A stretch of DNA of 64,000 nucleotides, taken from positions 1,116,001 to 1,180,000 of the forward strand of contig NZ_AP012327.1 in NCBI RefSeq assembly GCF_001042615.1, read 5' to 3'. Shown here piece after piece: positions 33,872-42,770 of this stretch. A model generated the notes under the pieces. The model saw only the letters and a list, made by a program, of their open reading frames with translations, did not search any database and was not told the DNA's origin. Every line of letters starts with the position of its first letter. Within the stretch, counting starts at the first letter, position 1. This DNA is from Bifidobacterium catenulatum subsp. kashiwanohense JCM 15439 = DSM 21854 (GTDB lineage Bacteria; Actinomycetota; Actinomycetes; Actinomycetales; Bifidobacteriaceae). A program made the translations under genes and the position numbers.

Positions 33872-33999
33872 CGGTCGTGGCGTCCGGGGGAAGTTTGCTC
33901 CCGAACGCCACGGGATTATTTACGCGATGATTTCGCGGGGTGTCGGGCCGCGCCCTTCTCATGTGCTATCCTGGGTTTCTCGGGAATCGGAGGAACCGT

Positions 34000-34971
34000 A
34001 TGAGTGAGATCAGGATAGCGGATTTGTTCGCCGGCATCGGCGGCATCCGCATGGGAATGGTGCAGGCGCTGGGCGATGCCGCGCACGTGGTGTATTCGTC
34101 CGAGTGGAACAAGTACAGCGTGCAGACCTATGAGGCGAACTGGCACGACGAGAATCCCGTGGCCGGCGACATCACCAAGGTCGACGAGCATGACGTTCCC
34201 GACATCGACCTGCTGCTCGCGGGATTCCCGTGCCAGCCGTTCTCCATCGCCGGCGTCTCCAAGAAACAGAGCATGGGCCGTCCCACCGGCTTCGAGGACA
34301 AGACCCAAGGCACACTGTTCTTCGACGTGGCGAGAATCATCAAGGCGAAGCAGCCGAAGGCGTTCCTCCTGGAGAACGTGAAGAACCTGCTCTCGCACGA
34401 CCGTGGGCGCACGTTCAAGACGATATATTCCGTGCTGACCGAAGACCTTGGATACCACGTCACCTACAAGCTGATCGACGCGGCGGGCTTCGTCCCCCAG
34501 CACAGGGAACGCACGTACATCGTGGGCTTTCGCGAGGAGAACGGGTTCACGTTCGATGACGTGAAGCCCATCGCGCACGGCAACGTCGGCAGCATCCTCC
34601 TGCCCGCCTCCCAGGTTCCCGACAAATATGTTCTGAGCGACAAGCTGTGGACGTACCTCCAGAACTACAAGAAGAAGCACGAGGCCGCAGGCAACGGTTT
34701 CGGATATGGCATGGTCGATGCCGCCACCGACCACACGCGCACGTTGAGCGCGCGGTACGGAAAGGACGGCAGCGAGATACTGGTCTCACGCGGCGAGGGA
34801 AAGAACCCTCGAAGGCTAACCCCGCGCGAATGCGCGCGACTGATGGGCTACCCGGATTCGTTCAGTATCCCGGTATCAGACACGCAGGCATACCGGCAGT
34901 TCGGCAACTCGGTCGCAGTGCCGGTCATCCGAGCCATAGGCGAGGCGATGAAACCCTACCTGTCCGACTGA
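34000..34971 (+). CDS. DNA (cytosine-5) methyltransferase
   Basis: 323 residues starting [16 protein letters not shown] behind GGAGGA. Motif I is [13 protein letters not shown], motif [13 protein letters not shown] with the catalytic Cys, motif [10 protein letters not shown], motif [14 protein letters not shown], motif [16 protein letters not shown] and motif [12 protein letters not shown], all in order. The target-recognition region between VIII and IX is about 90 residues. Paired with the EcoRII-like nuclease 45 bp downstream, it should protect the host site. The recognition sequence cannot be read from sequence, although EcoRII relatives cut CCWGG or CCNGG. Confidence 0.95.
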   Translation: MSEIRIADLFAGIGGIRMGMVQALGDAAHVVYSSEWNKYSVQTYEANWHDENPVAGDITKVDEHDVPDIDLLLAGFPCQPFSIAGVSKKQSMGRPTGFEDKTQGTLFFDVARIIKAKQPKAFLLENVKNLLSHDRGRTFKTIYSVLTEDLGYHVTYKLIDAAGFVPQHRERTYIVGFREENGFTFDDVKPIAHGNVGSILLPASQVPDKYVLSDKLWTYLQNYKKKHEAAGNGFGYGMVDAATDHTRTLSARYGKDGSEILVSRGEGKNPRRLTPRECARLMGYPDSFSIPVSDTQAYRQFGNSVAVPVIRAIGEAMKPYLSD

Positions 34972-35016
34972 TTCGCCCGAGGCGTTCCCTGTCCGATTGG
35001 TCTATGCTCATGGATT

Positions 35017-36285
35017 ATGAGCGATTACGGAAGAATCGGCGACTACATCGGCCCGGTCGCGGCCAAGAAACTATCGGCCGTCGATATCGACGCCAACAGC
35101 AGCAACCAGCACGAGTTCGGCGGCAACGACGCGCTCAGAAGACTGCTCGGCACCGGCGAGGACCGCAGAGCCTCACAAGGGCACGGCATACCCACCGCGC
35201 TCATGTACCTGAGCGACGACGACGCACCGGCGGTCGCCGACCTCGAAACCACATGGTACGACGCACGGCGCAACAACCCGAACCGCAGCGCCGAATGGCG
35301 TCTCTACTACAAGGACTGCGAACCAATCCGCATGGCCCGCCCCGGCGACCTCATGTGCTTCGGTATGCTCAGGGACAATCGCCTGCTGATCATCATCGCA
35401 CAGCATGACAGCACGGCCGAAGCCCAAGCCAAATGGCTCTTCGGCATCGACGACGAACAGGAGGGCGCGTTCCGCTTCCACGACAACACGGAACGTGAGC
35501 TGGACGCCTTCGGCGCGCAGATCTTCGAAGCTCTCGGCATCAACGTCGAAGTGCGGGATGACACGTATCTCCCCGAGATGATCGGCAGATGGGGATACAG
35601 GTTCCCCAGCAACGAGGAGTTCGCGGCCTTCTCCCAATCCTCCTTGACGGACGTGGACCCCACGCACGATGACCCTGACGACGTGGTGATCGAATACTAC
35701 GACCGCAGCTACCTGCTGTTCAAACTCTATGAACGGGCGGTCATCCAACACGACTACGATGCCGCGCCATTCGTATCGGATGGCGTCATCGACGTTGACT
35801 CGTTCACTTCGTTCTACACCTCCGTGCGCAACCGGCGCATGAGCCGCGCAGGCAAGGTCCTCGAAATCCACATCGCCCACATCCTCGACGCGCGCGGCAT
35901 CGAATACGAGGCACAGGCCAAGACGGAAAACGGAAAGAAACCCGATTTCCTGTTCCCCTCGCAAGCCGCCTACGAGGATCCGGCGTTCCCCGAGGAACAG
36001 CTGCGTATGCTCGCCTCGAAAACCTCCATCAAGGATCGTTTCCGCCAGGTCGCCGACGAAGCCAACCGGATCAGGGACAAACACCTGTTCACCCTGACTC
36101 CCGGCGACGTGACCCATCCCAAGCTCGCCCAACTCGATGAACTGCACATCCACCTGGTCATGCCCAAGGTAGTCAAGGAATCCTATGACGACCTGATCCA
36201 GGGAGAAACCATGACGTTCTCCCGGTTCATCGAAGAAATCCAAGGACTACAAGCGGACCGTCCGCAAAGCCTGACCCTCCTCTGA
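35017..36285 (+). CDS. EcoRII-family type II restriction endonuclease
   Basis: 422 residues. The N-terminal half resembles the EcoRII effector or B3-like domain (ALMYLSDDDAPAVADLETTW). The C-terminal half has the EcoRII-C catalytic domain: RAGKVLEIHIAHILDARGIE, KKPDFLFPSQAAYED and LRMLASKTSIKDRFRQVADE, giving the PD-(D/E)xK-type residues, then HLFTL. Full length compared with EcoRII (about 400 residues). The 3' end overlaps the convergent MobC-like gene by 39 bp. Confidence 0.88.
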   Translation: MSDYGRIGDYIGPVAAKKLSAVDIDANSSNQHEFGGNDALRRLLGTGEDRRASQGHGIPTALMYLSDDDAPAVADLETTWYDARRNNPNRSAEWRLYYKDCEPIRMARPGDLMCFGMLRDNRLLIIIAQHDSTAEAQAKWLFGIDDEQEGAFRFHDNTERELDAFGAQIFEALGINVEVRDDTYLPEMIGRWGYRFPSNEEFAAFSQSSLTDVDPTHDDPDDVVIEYYDRSYLLFKLYERAVIQHDYDAAPFVSDGVIDVDSFTSFYTSVRNRRMSRAGKVLEIHIAHILDARGIEYEAQAKTENGKKPDFLFPSQAAYEDPAFPEEQLRMLASKTSIKDRFRQVADEANRIRDKHLFTLTPGDVTHPKLAQLDELHIHLVMPKVVKESYDDLIQGETMTFSRFIEEIQGLQADRPQSLTLL

Positions 36286-36690
36286 CCGGTTCGCGTCATC
36301 AGGCACTCCCCCGGACTGCCCGATGACGGCATCGAGATGGTCGATCAGCTCCCGGCATTGCCGGACGGCGTAGGACGCCGATGCCTCGTCCTCGATGGTC
36401 GCGTTCATCTCCCTGTTCGCGTTGTGCGCGATCTGGTTGACGTTGCGGCCGATGCGGCGCAGCTGGTATTCGATATCCCTGAGCGCCTGGACGGTGGGCG
36501 AATCATGTTCCTCCTCCTCGACGTACAGGCTTCCCTCCAACAGCTTCACCGCCTCGATGACGGTGAGGGAGACGGTCTGGCCGCGTCGCCGCGCGGCATC
36601 CTGGAGCATCCGTTTCTCGTCGTCATCGACGCGGATCAGCACCGCCTTTTCGCGTGGACCGTTTTGCCTGCACCGTCTTTTCCTCGCCAT
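36247..36690 (-). CDS. MobC-like relaxosome accessory protein
   Basis: 147 residues starting MARKRRCRQNGPREKAVLIR behind GGAGGAAACG. A basic head, a ribbon-helix-helix-like segment (VLIRVDDDEKRMLQDAARRR, GQTVSLTVIEAVKLL), and the family block LRDIEYQLRRIGRNVNQIAHNANR, which is diagnostic for MobC. It would bind oriT and help the relaxase. It begins next to a palindrome-plus-iteron region, the probable binding target. Confidence 0.85.
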   Translation of the reverse strand: MARKRRCRQNGPREKAVLIRVDDDEKRMLQDAARRRGQTVSLTVIEAVKLLEGSLYVEEEEHDSPTVQALRDIEYQLRRIGRNVNQIAHNANREMNATIEDEASASYAVRQCRELIDHLDAVIGQSGGVPDDANRSEEGQALRTVRL

Positions 36691-36780
36691 CGTTTCCTCC
36701 TCTCATGGATCATTGATTATCAGGCCTTCGGCACTCGGGTTGTTGCTCCAGCGCCGCAGGGCGCGGGAGGCTGCGGGCTC

Positions 36781-36798
36781 GGATTGTATATACAATCC
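36781..36798. repeat. 18-bp perfect palindrome GGATTGTATATACAATCC
   Basis: A fully symmetric site 32 bp before the iterons and 90 bp upstream of the MobC-like gene. It may be a relaxosome or initiator binding site, or the promoter operator of mobC. Confidence 0.75.
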
Positions 36799-36830
36799 GT
36801 CTAGCTTGCTTACCTTCGATTTGATGGGCA

Positions 36831-36914
36831 TCTCCATGTGGATGTCCATGGACATATCCATGTGGGTGTCCATAGACGTGTCCATGTGGATGTCCATGGA
36901 TATATCCATACGAG
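36831..36914. repeat. Seven tandem 12-bp iterons (consensus TRTCCATGKGGA)
   Basis: Units begin at 36831, 36843, 36855, 36867, 36879, 36891 and 36903. Odd and even units alternate between TCCATGTGGN and TCCATGGANN, giving a 24-bp period as well. Iterons of this type mark oriV, oriT or partition sites. Confidence 0.85.
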
Positions 36915-37002
36915 CGCATAGGAAAACGCATGAGGGTGGATGATCGTTCGGGGTGATGCCTTCTTCCACGAATGGGAAGGGGCTCTTCCTTTTTTTGGAA
37001 TG

Positions 37003-37434
37003 TCATCTTCCCGCATCCTTCGTCTTGAGCTCCTTGAGGAGCATCGTCGCGTTGTCGCGGATGCTCGCGTCCGTGAGCGGGGAGAGCTCGTCCGCATAGG
37101 AGCGGCAGAGGAGCGCGTACACCCGTTCCCGCACCCATGCGCTGCGCGCGATGCCCAGCTTGAACGCGGCCCGGCACAGCATCTCGTATTCGTCGCCGGT
37201 GAACATGACATTGAGCTGGCGTCCCTGCTTCAGCGGATGTTCGGGGTCGGGGTCGGTGCGGTACACGTCGTTCCAATCGGTGGTGCCGGGGGCGAGTTCC
37301 GTGTAGCTGAACGGCTGGATGGCGTATCTCACGAAACGGGATTTGGGTATGCCCGTCTTGGCGGAGGCCTCGGCAAGCAGATTGAACAGCTCCCGGTCCA
37401 TGAGGACCCGGAAGGCGTGGCTGTATCGTCGCAT
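37003..37434 (-). CDS. Ribbon-helix-helix-like DNA-binding protein, possible relaxosome component
   Basis: 143 residues starting MRRYSHAFRVLMDRELFNLL, with AAGGAG 11 bp upstream. The N-terminal strand-helix-helix pattern (AFRVLMDRELFNLLAEASAK, TGIPKSRFVRYAI) and a second similar segment (LNVMFTGDEYEMLCRAAFKL, GIARSAWVRERVYA) suggest two ribbon-helix-helix units in tandem. It flanks the iteron region on the other side from mobC and may bind it. Downstream of topB in the same direction. Confidence 0.6.
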   Translation of the reverse strand: MRRYSHAFRVLMDRELFNLLAEASAKTGIPKSRFVRYAIQPFSYTELAPGTTDWNDVYRTDPDPEHPLKQGRQLNVMFTGDEYEMLCRAAFKLGIARSAWVRERVYALLCRSYADELSPLTDASIRDNATMLLKELKTKDAGR

Positions 37435-37509
37435 GGTTTCATCGTCTCCTTGGTCGTTGCCGTGCCCGGCGCGGCATGGCGCGTCGGGCACGGATGGTTG
37501 GCCGGTTGG

Positions 37510-39669
37510 TCAGCGGTCGAAGTCGAACGCCGTGCCGCGTAACTTGTCGATGCGGATGGCCGCGTCGAACTTCTTCCCGGATTTGGATGTGAAGCCCTTC
37601 AGCGTGACGGTCTGTCCCGCGAGGAGCCTGCGTGCGGTCTGGTCGGTGATGGTCTTGCCCGCGAGCCTCGCGTACATCTTCCAGCCGCATCCCTCGACGG
37701 CGATCCACTTGCCGTCCTTGGTCTTCTCGCTTTTGTTCGTGGAGCATTGCCACATCCGGCCGGTTTTCCTGACCGGCTGGCCGCAGCGCGGGCAGTCGCC
37801 CCAATCCTGCGCGTCGGTGTTCGTGGTTCGTGTGACAGCATCGGCCTTGAGGTTCGCGGTCGCGTCGGCGGGGATTCGCAATGCCTCCCGGTGGAACATG
37901 TCCATCACGTCGGCCGGGTCCCGTTTGCCGTGTTCCACGTCGGAGAGCGCCTGTTCCATCCGCGCGGTGAGCAGCACGTCCTTCAGGCGTGGCTCCACCA
38001 CGTCGGTGAGGCGTTCGCCTTCCGTGGTGGCGTGGAGCTGACGGCCCTTGCGTTCCACGAGTTTGGAGCGCACGAGCTTTTCGATGGTGTCCGCGCGGGT
38101 GGCTGGCGTGCCGATGCCGCCGGAATGTGATTCGTCGTCATCGAGCGCCGCCTTGAGGCTTTTGTCCTCCACGTACCGGCTCGCGTGCTCCATCGCGGCC
38201 AGCAGCGTGGCCTCGGTGAACGGTTTGGGCGGGCGGGTCTCGCCTTCCTCGACCGTGACCTTCCCGACCGGGCGAATGACGCCGCCTTCCATGAGGTTCG
38301 ACGGGATCACGTTCCTTCCTCCCGCCGGGTCTGCTGTTTCCTCGTCTTCCGGTTCGGGCCCGCGGCCGGTTTCGACGGCCTTCCATCCTGCGGATACGGT
38401 CTCGTCGGAACGGCTGGAGAACTCCCTATCGGTGTCGTCGGAAAGCCGTGCCTTCACCTCGGTGACGATGTGCACATGGTCGTCGCCCACGGCCTCCCAC
38501 ATGCGGCGCACGATGCGCGTCATCACCTTGCGTTCGTCATCGTCCAGGCCTTCCAGCTTCCCGGCGTCCAATTGCATGGTCGGCAGGATCGCGGTGTGGC
38601 CGGCCACCTTCTTGTCGTTGACGGTGAGTTCCGGGCGCGGGTGTCCGGGTATGCCCTCGCGGGTGACGAACCCGTGGGCGAGACGGCCGGATTCGAGGAG
38701 CGCCGTGAGCGTTTCGAGGTCGTCGTGCGTGATGTACCGGCTGTCGGTGCGCGGATAGGTGGCGAGTTTGAGTTCGTAGAGGTGCTGCAACGCCTGGAGC
38801 GTGCGTGCGGCGGTCATGCCGTGCAACCGGCTCATGTCCTTCTGCAATCCGGTCAGGTCATACAGGCGGGGCGGCCGGTCGTTCACCCGCCTCCGGTTCA
38901 CGGACATGATGCGGAAGCGGCCGTGTTCGGCCTGGCCGCACAGCAGCATCGCCGCATCCTTGCTGTCGATCCGTTCGCTGGAGAGCCGCCATCCGCCCAT
39001 GTCCGCGATCACGGTCCAGAACGGCACCGGTTTGTGGTTCCTGATCTGCCGGTCGCGTTCCGCGATCATGGCGAGCGTCGGCGTCTGCACGCGGCCCACG
39101 CTGAACCGTGCGTTGCAGAGCAGCGAGTACGCGCGGCTCGCGTTCATGCCGATCAGCCAGTCCGCCTTCGACCTGATCTCCGCCGACCATGCGAGCCCTT
39201 GGTATTCGGATTCGGGTTTCATCGCCCGCCACGCGGCCTGGATGGCCTCCGCCTCCAGGCTCGCCACCCACAGGCGCAGTTCCGGCTTGTGAGAGCCTTC
39301 CATGTCCGCGATGCGGCGGAAGATGGCCTCACCCTCGCGGTCGGGGTCGCAGGCGTTGACGAGGCAATCCACATCCGTTCGGCGGATCAGCCGCACGATC
39401 TGCCGGTAGCGGGAGCCGGCACCGCGCTCCTCGCTGATCTTCCACCGCCAATGGCCGGACGGGTCCACAGGCAGCGTGTCCAGACTCCATTTCCTCCAAT
39501 CCCTGTCCTTGTAGTCCTCGGGCATGGCAAGGTCGATCAGGTGGCCCTGCGCCCATGTCACGAGCAGCTGGCCGCACTCATAGCATCCGTCCCTTTGGAC
39601 GGGCGCGGCGCACAACGCCTGCGCGATGGCCGTGGCGACCGATTTCTTTTCCGCGATGACGAGCTTCAT
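37510..39669 (-). CDS. topB: DNA topoisomerase III (type IA)
   Basis: 719 residues starting MKLVIAEKKSVATAIAQALC. The TOPRIM domain has EKKS and DPDREGEAI, followed by NASRAYSLL, SVGRVQTPTLAMI and the catalytic tyrosine block LKLATYPRTDSRYI. The C-terminus has a zinc-finger CPRCGQP and a final EGCGWKMYARLAGKTI domain. Plasmid and ICE topoisomerase III enzymes resolve replication or transfer intermediates. The frame is open far upstream, but AAGGAA and homology place the start at 39669. Confidence 0.95.
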   Translation of the reverse strand: MKLVIAEKKSVATAIAQALCAAPVQRDGCYECGQLLVTWAQGHLIDLAMPEDYKDRDWRKWSLDTLPVDPSGHWRWKISEERGAGSRYRQIVRLIRRTDVDCLVNACDPDREGEAIFRRIADMEGSHKPELRLWVASLEAEAIQAAWRAMKPESEYQGLAWSAEIRSKADWLIGMNASRAYSLLCNARFSVGRVQTPTLAMIAERDRQIRNHKPVPFWTVIADMGGWRLSSERIDSKDAAMLLCGQAEHGRFRIMSVNRRRVNDRPPRLYDLTGLQKDMSRLHGMTAARTLQALQHLYELKLATYPRTDSRYITHDDLETLTALLESGRLAHGFVTREGIPGHPRPELTVNDKKVAGHTAILPTMQLDAGKLEGLDDDERKVMTRIVRRMWEAVGDDHVHIVTEVKARLSDDTDREFSSRSDETVSAGWKAVETGRGPEPEDEETADPAGGRNVIPSNLMEGGVIRPVGKVTVEEGETRPPKPFTEATLLAAMEHASRYVEDKSLKAALDDDESHSGGIGTPATRADTIEKLVRSKLVERKGRQLHATTEGERLTDVVEPRLKDVLLTARMEQALSDVEHGKRDPADVMDMFHREALRIPADATANLKADAVTRTTNTDAQDWGDCPRCGQPVRKTGRMWQCSTNKSEKTKDGKWIAVEGCGWKMYARLAGKTITDQTARRLLAGQTVTLKGFTSKSGKKFDAAIRIDKLRGTAFDFDR

Positions 39670-39782
39670 TCTTCGTTCGCGTTCCTTCCGTTTTTTGGGA
39701 TTCCTTGATTCTTGTCCGACATGCGAGGACCGGCGCGGGAATCCCTTCCCGGCCGGCCCTGGATGGAAAGGCGTCGCCAAGG

Positions 39783-40076
39783 TCAGGCGGCGAAGCCGAG
39801 CAGCGGCGCGAACACGGCGGCGATGGCCAGCACCGCGATCAGCATGAGGATGACGCCGGCGATCCACGCGATGGCCGTCACCAGCGTGCGGCTCCAGGTC
39901 TGTCCGCCGGATTCCACGATCATCGGGCTGCCCATGCGTTTGCCGATGATCGCGCACACGCCCGAGGCGACCACGCACAACAGCACGAGCACCACCTGGA
40001 GCATCCCGTTGAGCTCGACCAGCCACGTCCACAGGCCCATGAACCAGCCGGCGAGCATAGAGAGAAACGATTCCAT
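39783..40076 (-). CDS. Small two-span membrane protein of the transfer region
   Basis: 97 residues starting MESFLSMLAGWFMGLWTWLV behind AAAGGAAAA. Two hydrophobic stretches (MLQVVLVLLCVVASGVCAII and LVTAIAWIAGVILMLIAVLA) indicate a membrane hairpin. A minus-strand GTAGACGCC repeat lies 63 bp upstream. Unknown function, first gene of the minus-strand topB operon. Confidence 0.6.
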   Translation of the reverse strand: MESFLSMLAGWFMGLWTWLVELNGMLQVVLVLLCVVASGVCAIIGKRMGSPMIVESGGQTWSRTLVTAIAWIAGVILMLIAVLAIAAVFAPLLGFAA

Positions 40077-40139
40077 TGATTTTCCTTTCACCTGATTGGA
40101 ACGACGCTTCCGATTCTCGGCCGCAAAACGGCCGGCCAC

Positions 40140-40156
40140 GGGGCACGGCGTCTACA
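40140..40156 (-). repeat. GTAGACGCCATG repeat, copy 8 (divergent pair, minus member)
   Basis: On the minus strand TGTAGACGCCGTGCCCC, 63 bp upstream of the gene starting at 40076. It forms a 17-bp inverted repeat (one mismatch) with copy 9. Confidence 0.75.
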
Positions 40157-40180
40157 CGCCCCGCCTTCCGCCATGGGGAA

Positions 40181-40197
40181 TGTAGACGCCATGCCCC
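40181..40197 (+). repeat. GTAGACGCCATG repeat, copy 9 (divergent pair, plus member)
   Basis: TGTAGACGCCATGCCCC, 63 bp upstream of the GTG at 40261. The equal 63-bp spacing on both sides of this divergent pair is notable. Confidence 0.75.
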
Positions 40198-40260
40198 GTG
40201 GAACGCGCGACGGGAAGGCAGACTCGCCTTGACGGAAAAACGAGCGAAAGGAAGATCGTC

Positions 40261-40659
40261 GTGGCGAACAACCAGAACACCATGCGCGACATGAAACGCA
40301 GCATCCTCAAGGCGGTGCGCGACAGCCAGAAGACGAAACAGGATGCGATGGACGAGTACGTGGCGGCGCGCGTCAACATCAAATCATTGGAGGAACGTCT
40401 GGAAGAGGCCCGCGAGAAGGCCACCCTGCTGCGCAGGAAGGCGAAGGACGCGGGAAACACCAGCGCCGAACTGAAAACGGCGGACGACCTCATAGACGCG
40501 CGGTGGACGGGGACGGAAGACGGGTCGGCGGAAGACGGGTCGCCCGAAAACGCGGATCCGGGAACCGTGAACCCCGAGCGGGAGCATCCGGCCATGGAAG
40601 AAAACACGCAAGGCGGCATGCCGGGTGAGCCGAACCGTTGGGAAGGCGGTGAATCGTGA
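40261..40659 (+). CDS. Hypothetical coiled-coil protein, 132 residues
   Basis: GTG start with GAAAGGAAG six bases upstream. Residues 10-75 form a charged helix (VNIKSLEERLEEAREKATLL), likely coiled coil, followed by a disordered acidic tail. Couples to the next gene by GTGA. Function unknown. Confidence 0.55.
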   Translation: MANNQNTMRDMKRSILKAVRDSQKTKQDAMDEYVAARVNIKSLEERLEEAREKATLLRRKAKDAGNTSAELKTADDLIDARWTGTEDGSAEDGSPENADPGTVNPEREHPAMEENTQGGMPGEPNRWEGGES

Positions 40660-41615
40660 ACCGGCCGGAACCGCGTCCGCTGCCGAAACCGCTGCGCGTC
40701 CTGTGCCTGTTCGTCGCCGCGCTCCTCGTGTGCTCGCTGGGCGTCATCGTCGCCAACCACCAGCCGTCAACGGCCGGCGACGACCACGGTTCCGCGACGG
40801 ACGCGAAACAGGAGTCCACGGGCAAAAGGAAAACGGATTCGGGCCCGCGACGGTACGCCGGCCTGGAGGCGGCGGGAATCCCGGTTCCCGGCGACTGGTC
40901 TCAGCGCACCACCGCGTTCCCCGTTGACACCCACAAGGACGGCACCCGCACGCTCTCCGAAAACGCGGACGGCATCACGCTGCACAATGGTTCCGGCCCG
41001 ATCGACACCGCATTGGAAACGGTGGACGCGCTGCTCGATCCAAACGGCAGCGACGACGAATGGCGCAAGAACGTGTTCGCGCTGCTCGGCGACGACGGTG
41101 CCGGGGAGAGCCATCCGGTCTCCGACGCGCCGCGCTGGTGGTGGACCCAGCGCCGCTTCCACGCCGGATCCGTATGCTCGGGCCAATACGATGACAAGTA
41201 CGTCAACTACGCCTACACCTGCACCTCCGACGGCAAATGGGAGGGCTCGGATACGGATGCCATCCAGTCCCAGCCGTTCTGGACGACGAAGGAAACCAGC
41301 TTCCCGATCCCGGAAGGCGGCGGACCGTCATCCACGACGGATCCGCAGCAGACCGTCAGCCAGGCGTACAACACCGTGCTCTTGCCGATGGACGACGGCA
41401 ACTGGCACGTCACCGTCTACTGCCCGGCCGCGCTCGACGCGTCATTGCTGGACAAGGATGCCAACGAGCTCGACCCCGATCAGGTGAAGGCCGGCGACGG
41501 GGCGTACACGGTGATCTCCGCCACCGGATACGGCACGGTCCAGCATCCCTGCCGGACCGTGGAGGTCGTGGTCGGCGGGCAGAAGCCCTTCTGGTCGCTG
41601 AGGAACACGCAATGA
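40656..41615 (+). CDS. Membrane-anchored exported protein of the transfer region
   Basis: 319 residues from a GTG at a GTGA overlap. One N-terminal span (VLCLFVAALLVCSLGVIVAN) anchors a large external domain with conserved-looking Trp and Cys residues (RWWWTQRRFHAGSVCSGQYD, YNTVLLPMDDGNWHVTVYCP). Position before the VirB1-like hydrolase suggests a cell-wall part of the channel, perhaps a VirB8/TcpC counterpart, but no signature supports that. Confidence 0.55.
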   Translation: MNRPEPRPLPKPLRVLCLFVAALLVCSLGVIVANHQPSTAGDDHGSATDAKQESTGKRKTDSGPRRYAGLEAAGIPVPGDWSQRTTAFPVDTHKDGTRTLSENADGITLHNGSGPIDTALETVDALLDPNGSDDEWRKNVFALLGDDGAGESHPVSDAPRWWWTQRRFHAGSVCSGQYDDKYVNYAYTCTSDGKWEGSDTDAIQSQPFWTTKETSFPIPEGGGPSSTTDPQQTVSQAYNTVLLPMDDGNWHVTVYCPAALDASLLDKDANELDPDQVKAGDGAYTVISATGYGTVQHPCRTVEVVVGGQKPFWSLRNTQ

Positions 41616-42697
41616 GCCGGGCCAGCCGCCATCGGATCCTCGCGGCCATGCTCTCGGCGTGCCTGCTGTCCCTGCTCGGCGGATGCACGCCGTTGACCGT
41701 GCTCGCGGTCCTCGGCGGCTGCAAGGACGGCGGCTCCAACGGATCGTCGGGAGGCGTCACGGGAAGCGTCACGACCGGCGAGGTGCGTGACGGCATGACC
41801 ATCGCGCAGACCAAGGCGTGGTTCAACGGATCCGACGGGCCCGACAACGTGTGCCAGGCCTATCCGGACGGGCAATGCACATGGTGGGCGTGCATGAGAG
41901 GCCATAAAATCGGATTGGACGTGGGCTCCTACTGGGGCAACGGCGGCGACTGGGCCGCCAGCGCCACCGCCGCCGGATGGAAGACCACCCGCACCGATCC
42001 CGTGGCCGGCAGCATCGTCAGCTACCCGCCCGGCGTGGCCGACGCGGACACCCTGTACGGCCACGTCGCCGTCGTCGAGGCGGTCGACCGGACGGCCGGC
42101 ACCGTGACCATCAGCGAGATGAACGGGCGCGGCGGCCTGGGCATCGTCAACCACCGCACGCACAGGATCAACGTCGGCGCGGTCTACATCCTGCCCAACG
42201 GCAGTGTGTCCACCAATGGTTCCGCCGGCACGGATTCCACGTCATCCGGTTCCGAATCGTCCGATTCGTCGTCATCGTCCGACTCGTCCTCCTCTTCGGA
42301 TCCGGTGGAGGCGGCATGGACGTGCTCCAGTTCCGACTCGGGCTCCACGGACGTGGTGGTGGACTACGACGGCGACGGCACCCACGCCACGCCGGAACAG
42401 GCCCGGGCCATCGCCCGGAAGATGATCGCCTCGTACAAGGACTGGGGAGACGGCGACTATGACGCGCTCGTATGGCTGTGGAACAAGGAATCGGGATGGC
42501 AGTGGAATGCCACCAACCCGAGCAGCGGCGCGTACGGCATACCCCAGGCGTTGCCCGCGTCGAAACTCGCCTCCGCAGGAGACGACTGGAAGGACAACGC
42601 CGCCACCCAGATCAAATGGGGATTGAACTACATCGCCGGCCGGTACGGCAGCCCCAGCGCCGCCAAGACGTTCTGGCTCGCCCACAACTGGTACTAA
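41612..42697 (+). CDS. VirB1-like peptidoglycan hydrolase: lipoprotein with CHAP and lytic-transglycosylase-like domains
   Basis: 361 residues starting MSRASRHRILAAMLSACLLS at an ATGA overlap. The lipobox is LLGGC. A CHAP domain follows (CQAYPDGQCTWWACMRGHKI with catalytic Cys, then TLYGHVAVVEAVDRTAGTVT with His, and ISEMNGRGG), then a Ser-rich linker, then a domain with WLWNKESGWQWNATNPSSGA and YGIPQALP, as in transglycosylase-type SLT/Rpf-like enzymes. Two-domain hydrolases of this type open the wall for the type IV channel in Gram-positive elements. Confidence 0.85.
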   Translation: MSRASRHRILAAMLSACLLSLLGGCTPLTVLAVLGGCKDGGSNGSSGGVTGSVTTGEVRDGMTIAQTKAWFNGSDGPDNVCQAYPDGQCTWWACMRGHKIGLDVGSYWGNGGDWAASATAAGWKTTRTDPVAGSIVSYPPGVADADTLYGHVAVVEAVDRTAGTVTISEMNGRGGLGIVNHRTHRINVGAVYILPNGSVSTNGSAGTDSTSSGSESSDSSSSSDSSSSSDPVEAAWTCSSSDSGSTDVVVDYDGDGTHATPEQARAIARKMIASYKDWGDGDYDALVWLWNKESGWQWNATNPSSGAYGIPQALPASKLASAGDDWKDNAATQIKWGLNYIAGRYGSPSAAKTFWLAHNWY

Positions 42698-42751
42698 GGA
42701 GCGGGACACGTAAAGGGACCGAGCATCAAATCTCGGCGGAATCATCTGCCC

Positions 42752-42770
42752 CGTAGACGCCATGCCCCGC
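42752..42770 (+). repeat. GTAGACGCCATG repeat, copy 10
   Basis: CGTAGACGCCATGCCCCGC, 84 bp before the gene at 42855, same direction. Its mini-frame reads MPRATARMG then TGA, matching copy 4 in the first six residues through synonymous changes, and is followed by TGATGATCGG at the conserved spacing. Confidence 0.75.

Larger units (their letters stand above)
36691..37002. other. 312-bp non-coding region: candidate oriT or replication origin
   Basis: It contains the perfect palindrome at 36781-36798 and seven 12-bp iterons at 36831-36914, between a MobC-like gene and another DNA-binding protein gene. The region is AT-richer than its surroundings. Short open frames through the iterons encode only Met-Asp-Ile-His-type repeats and are taken as artefacts. 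Confidence 0.65.

Noticed and set aside
36831..36914. Possible CRISPR array
   Set aside because: Units are contiguous 12-mers without unique spacers and there are no cas genes in the window.
36703..36969. Open frame encoding Met-Asp-Ile-His repeats through the iterons
   Set aside because: The repeats follow from 12-bp iterons being a multiple of three. No start signal, and composition is unlike any neighbour.
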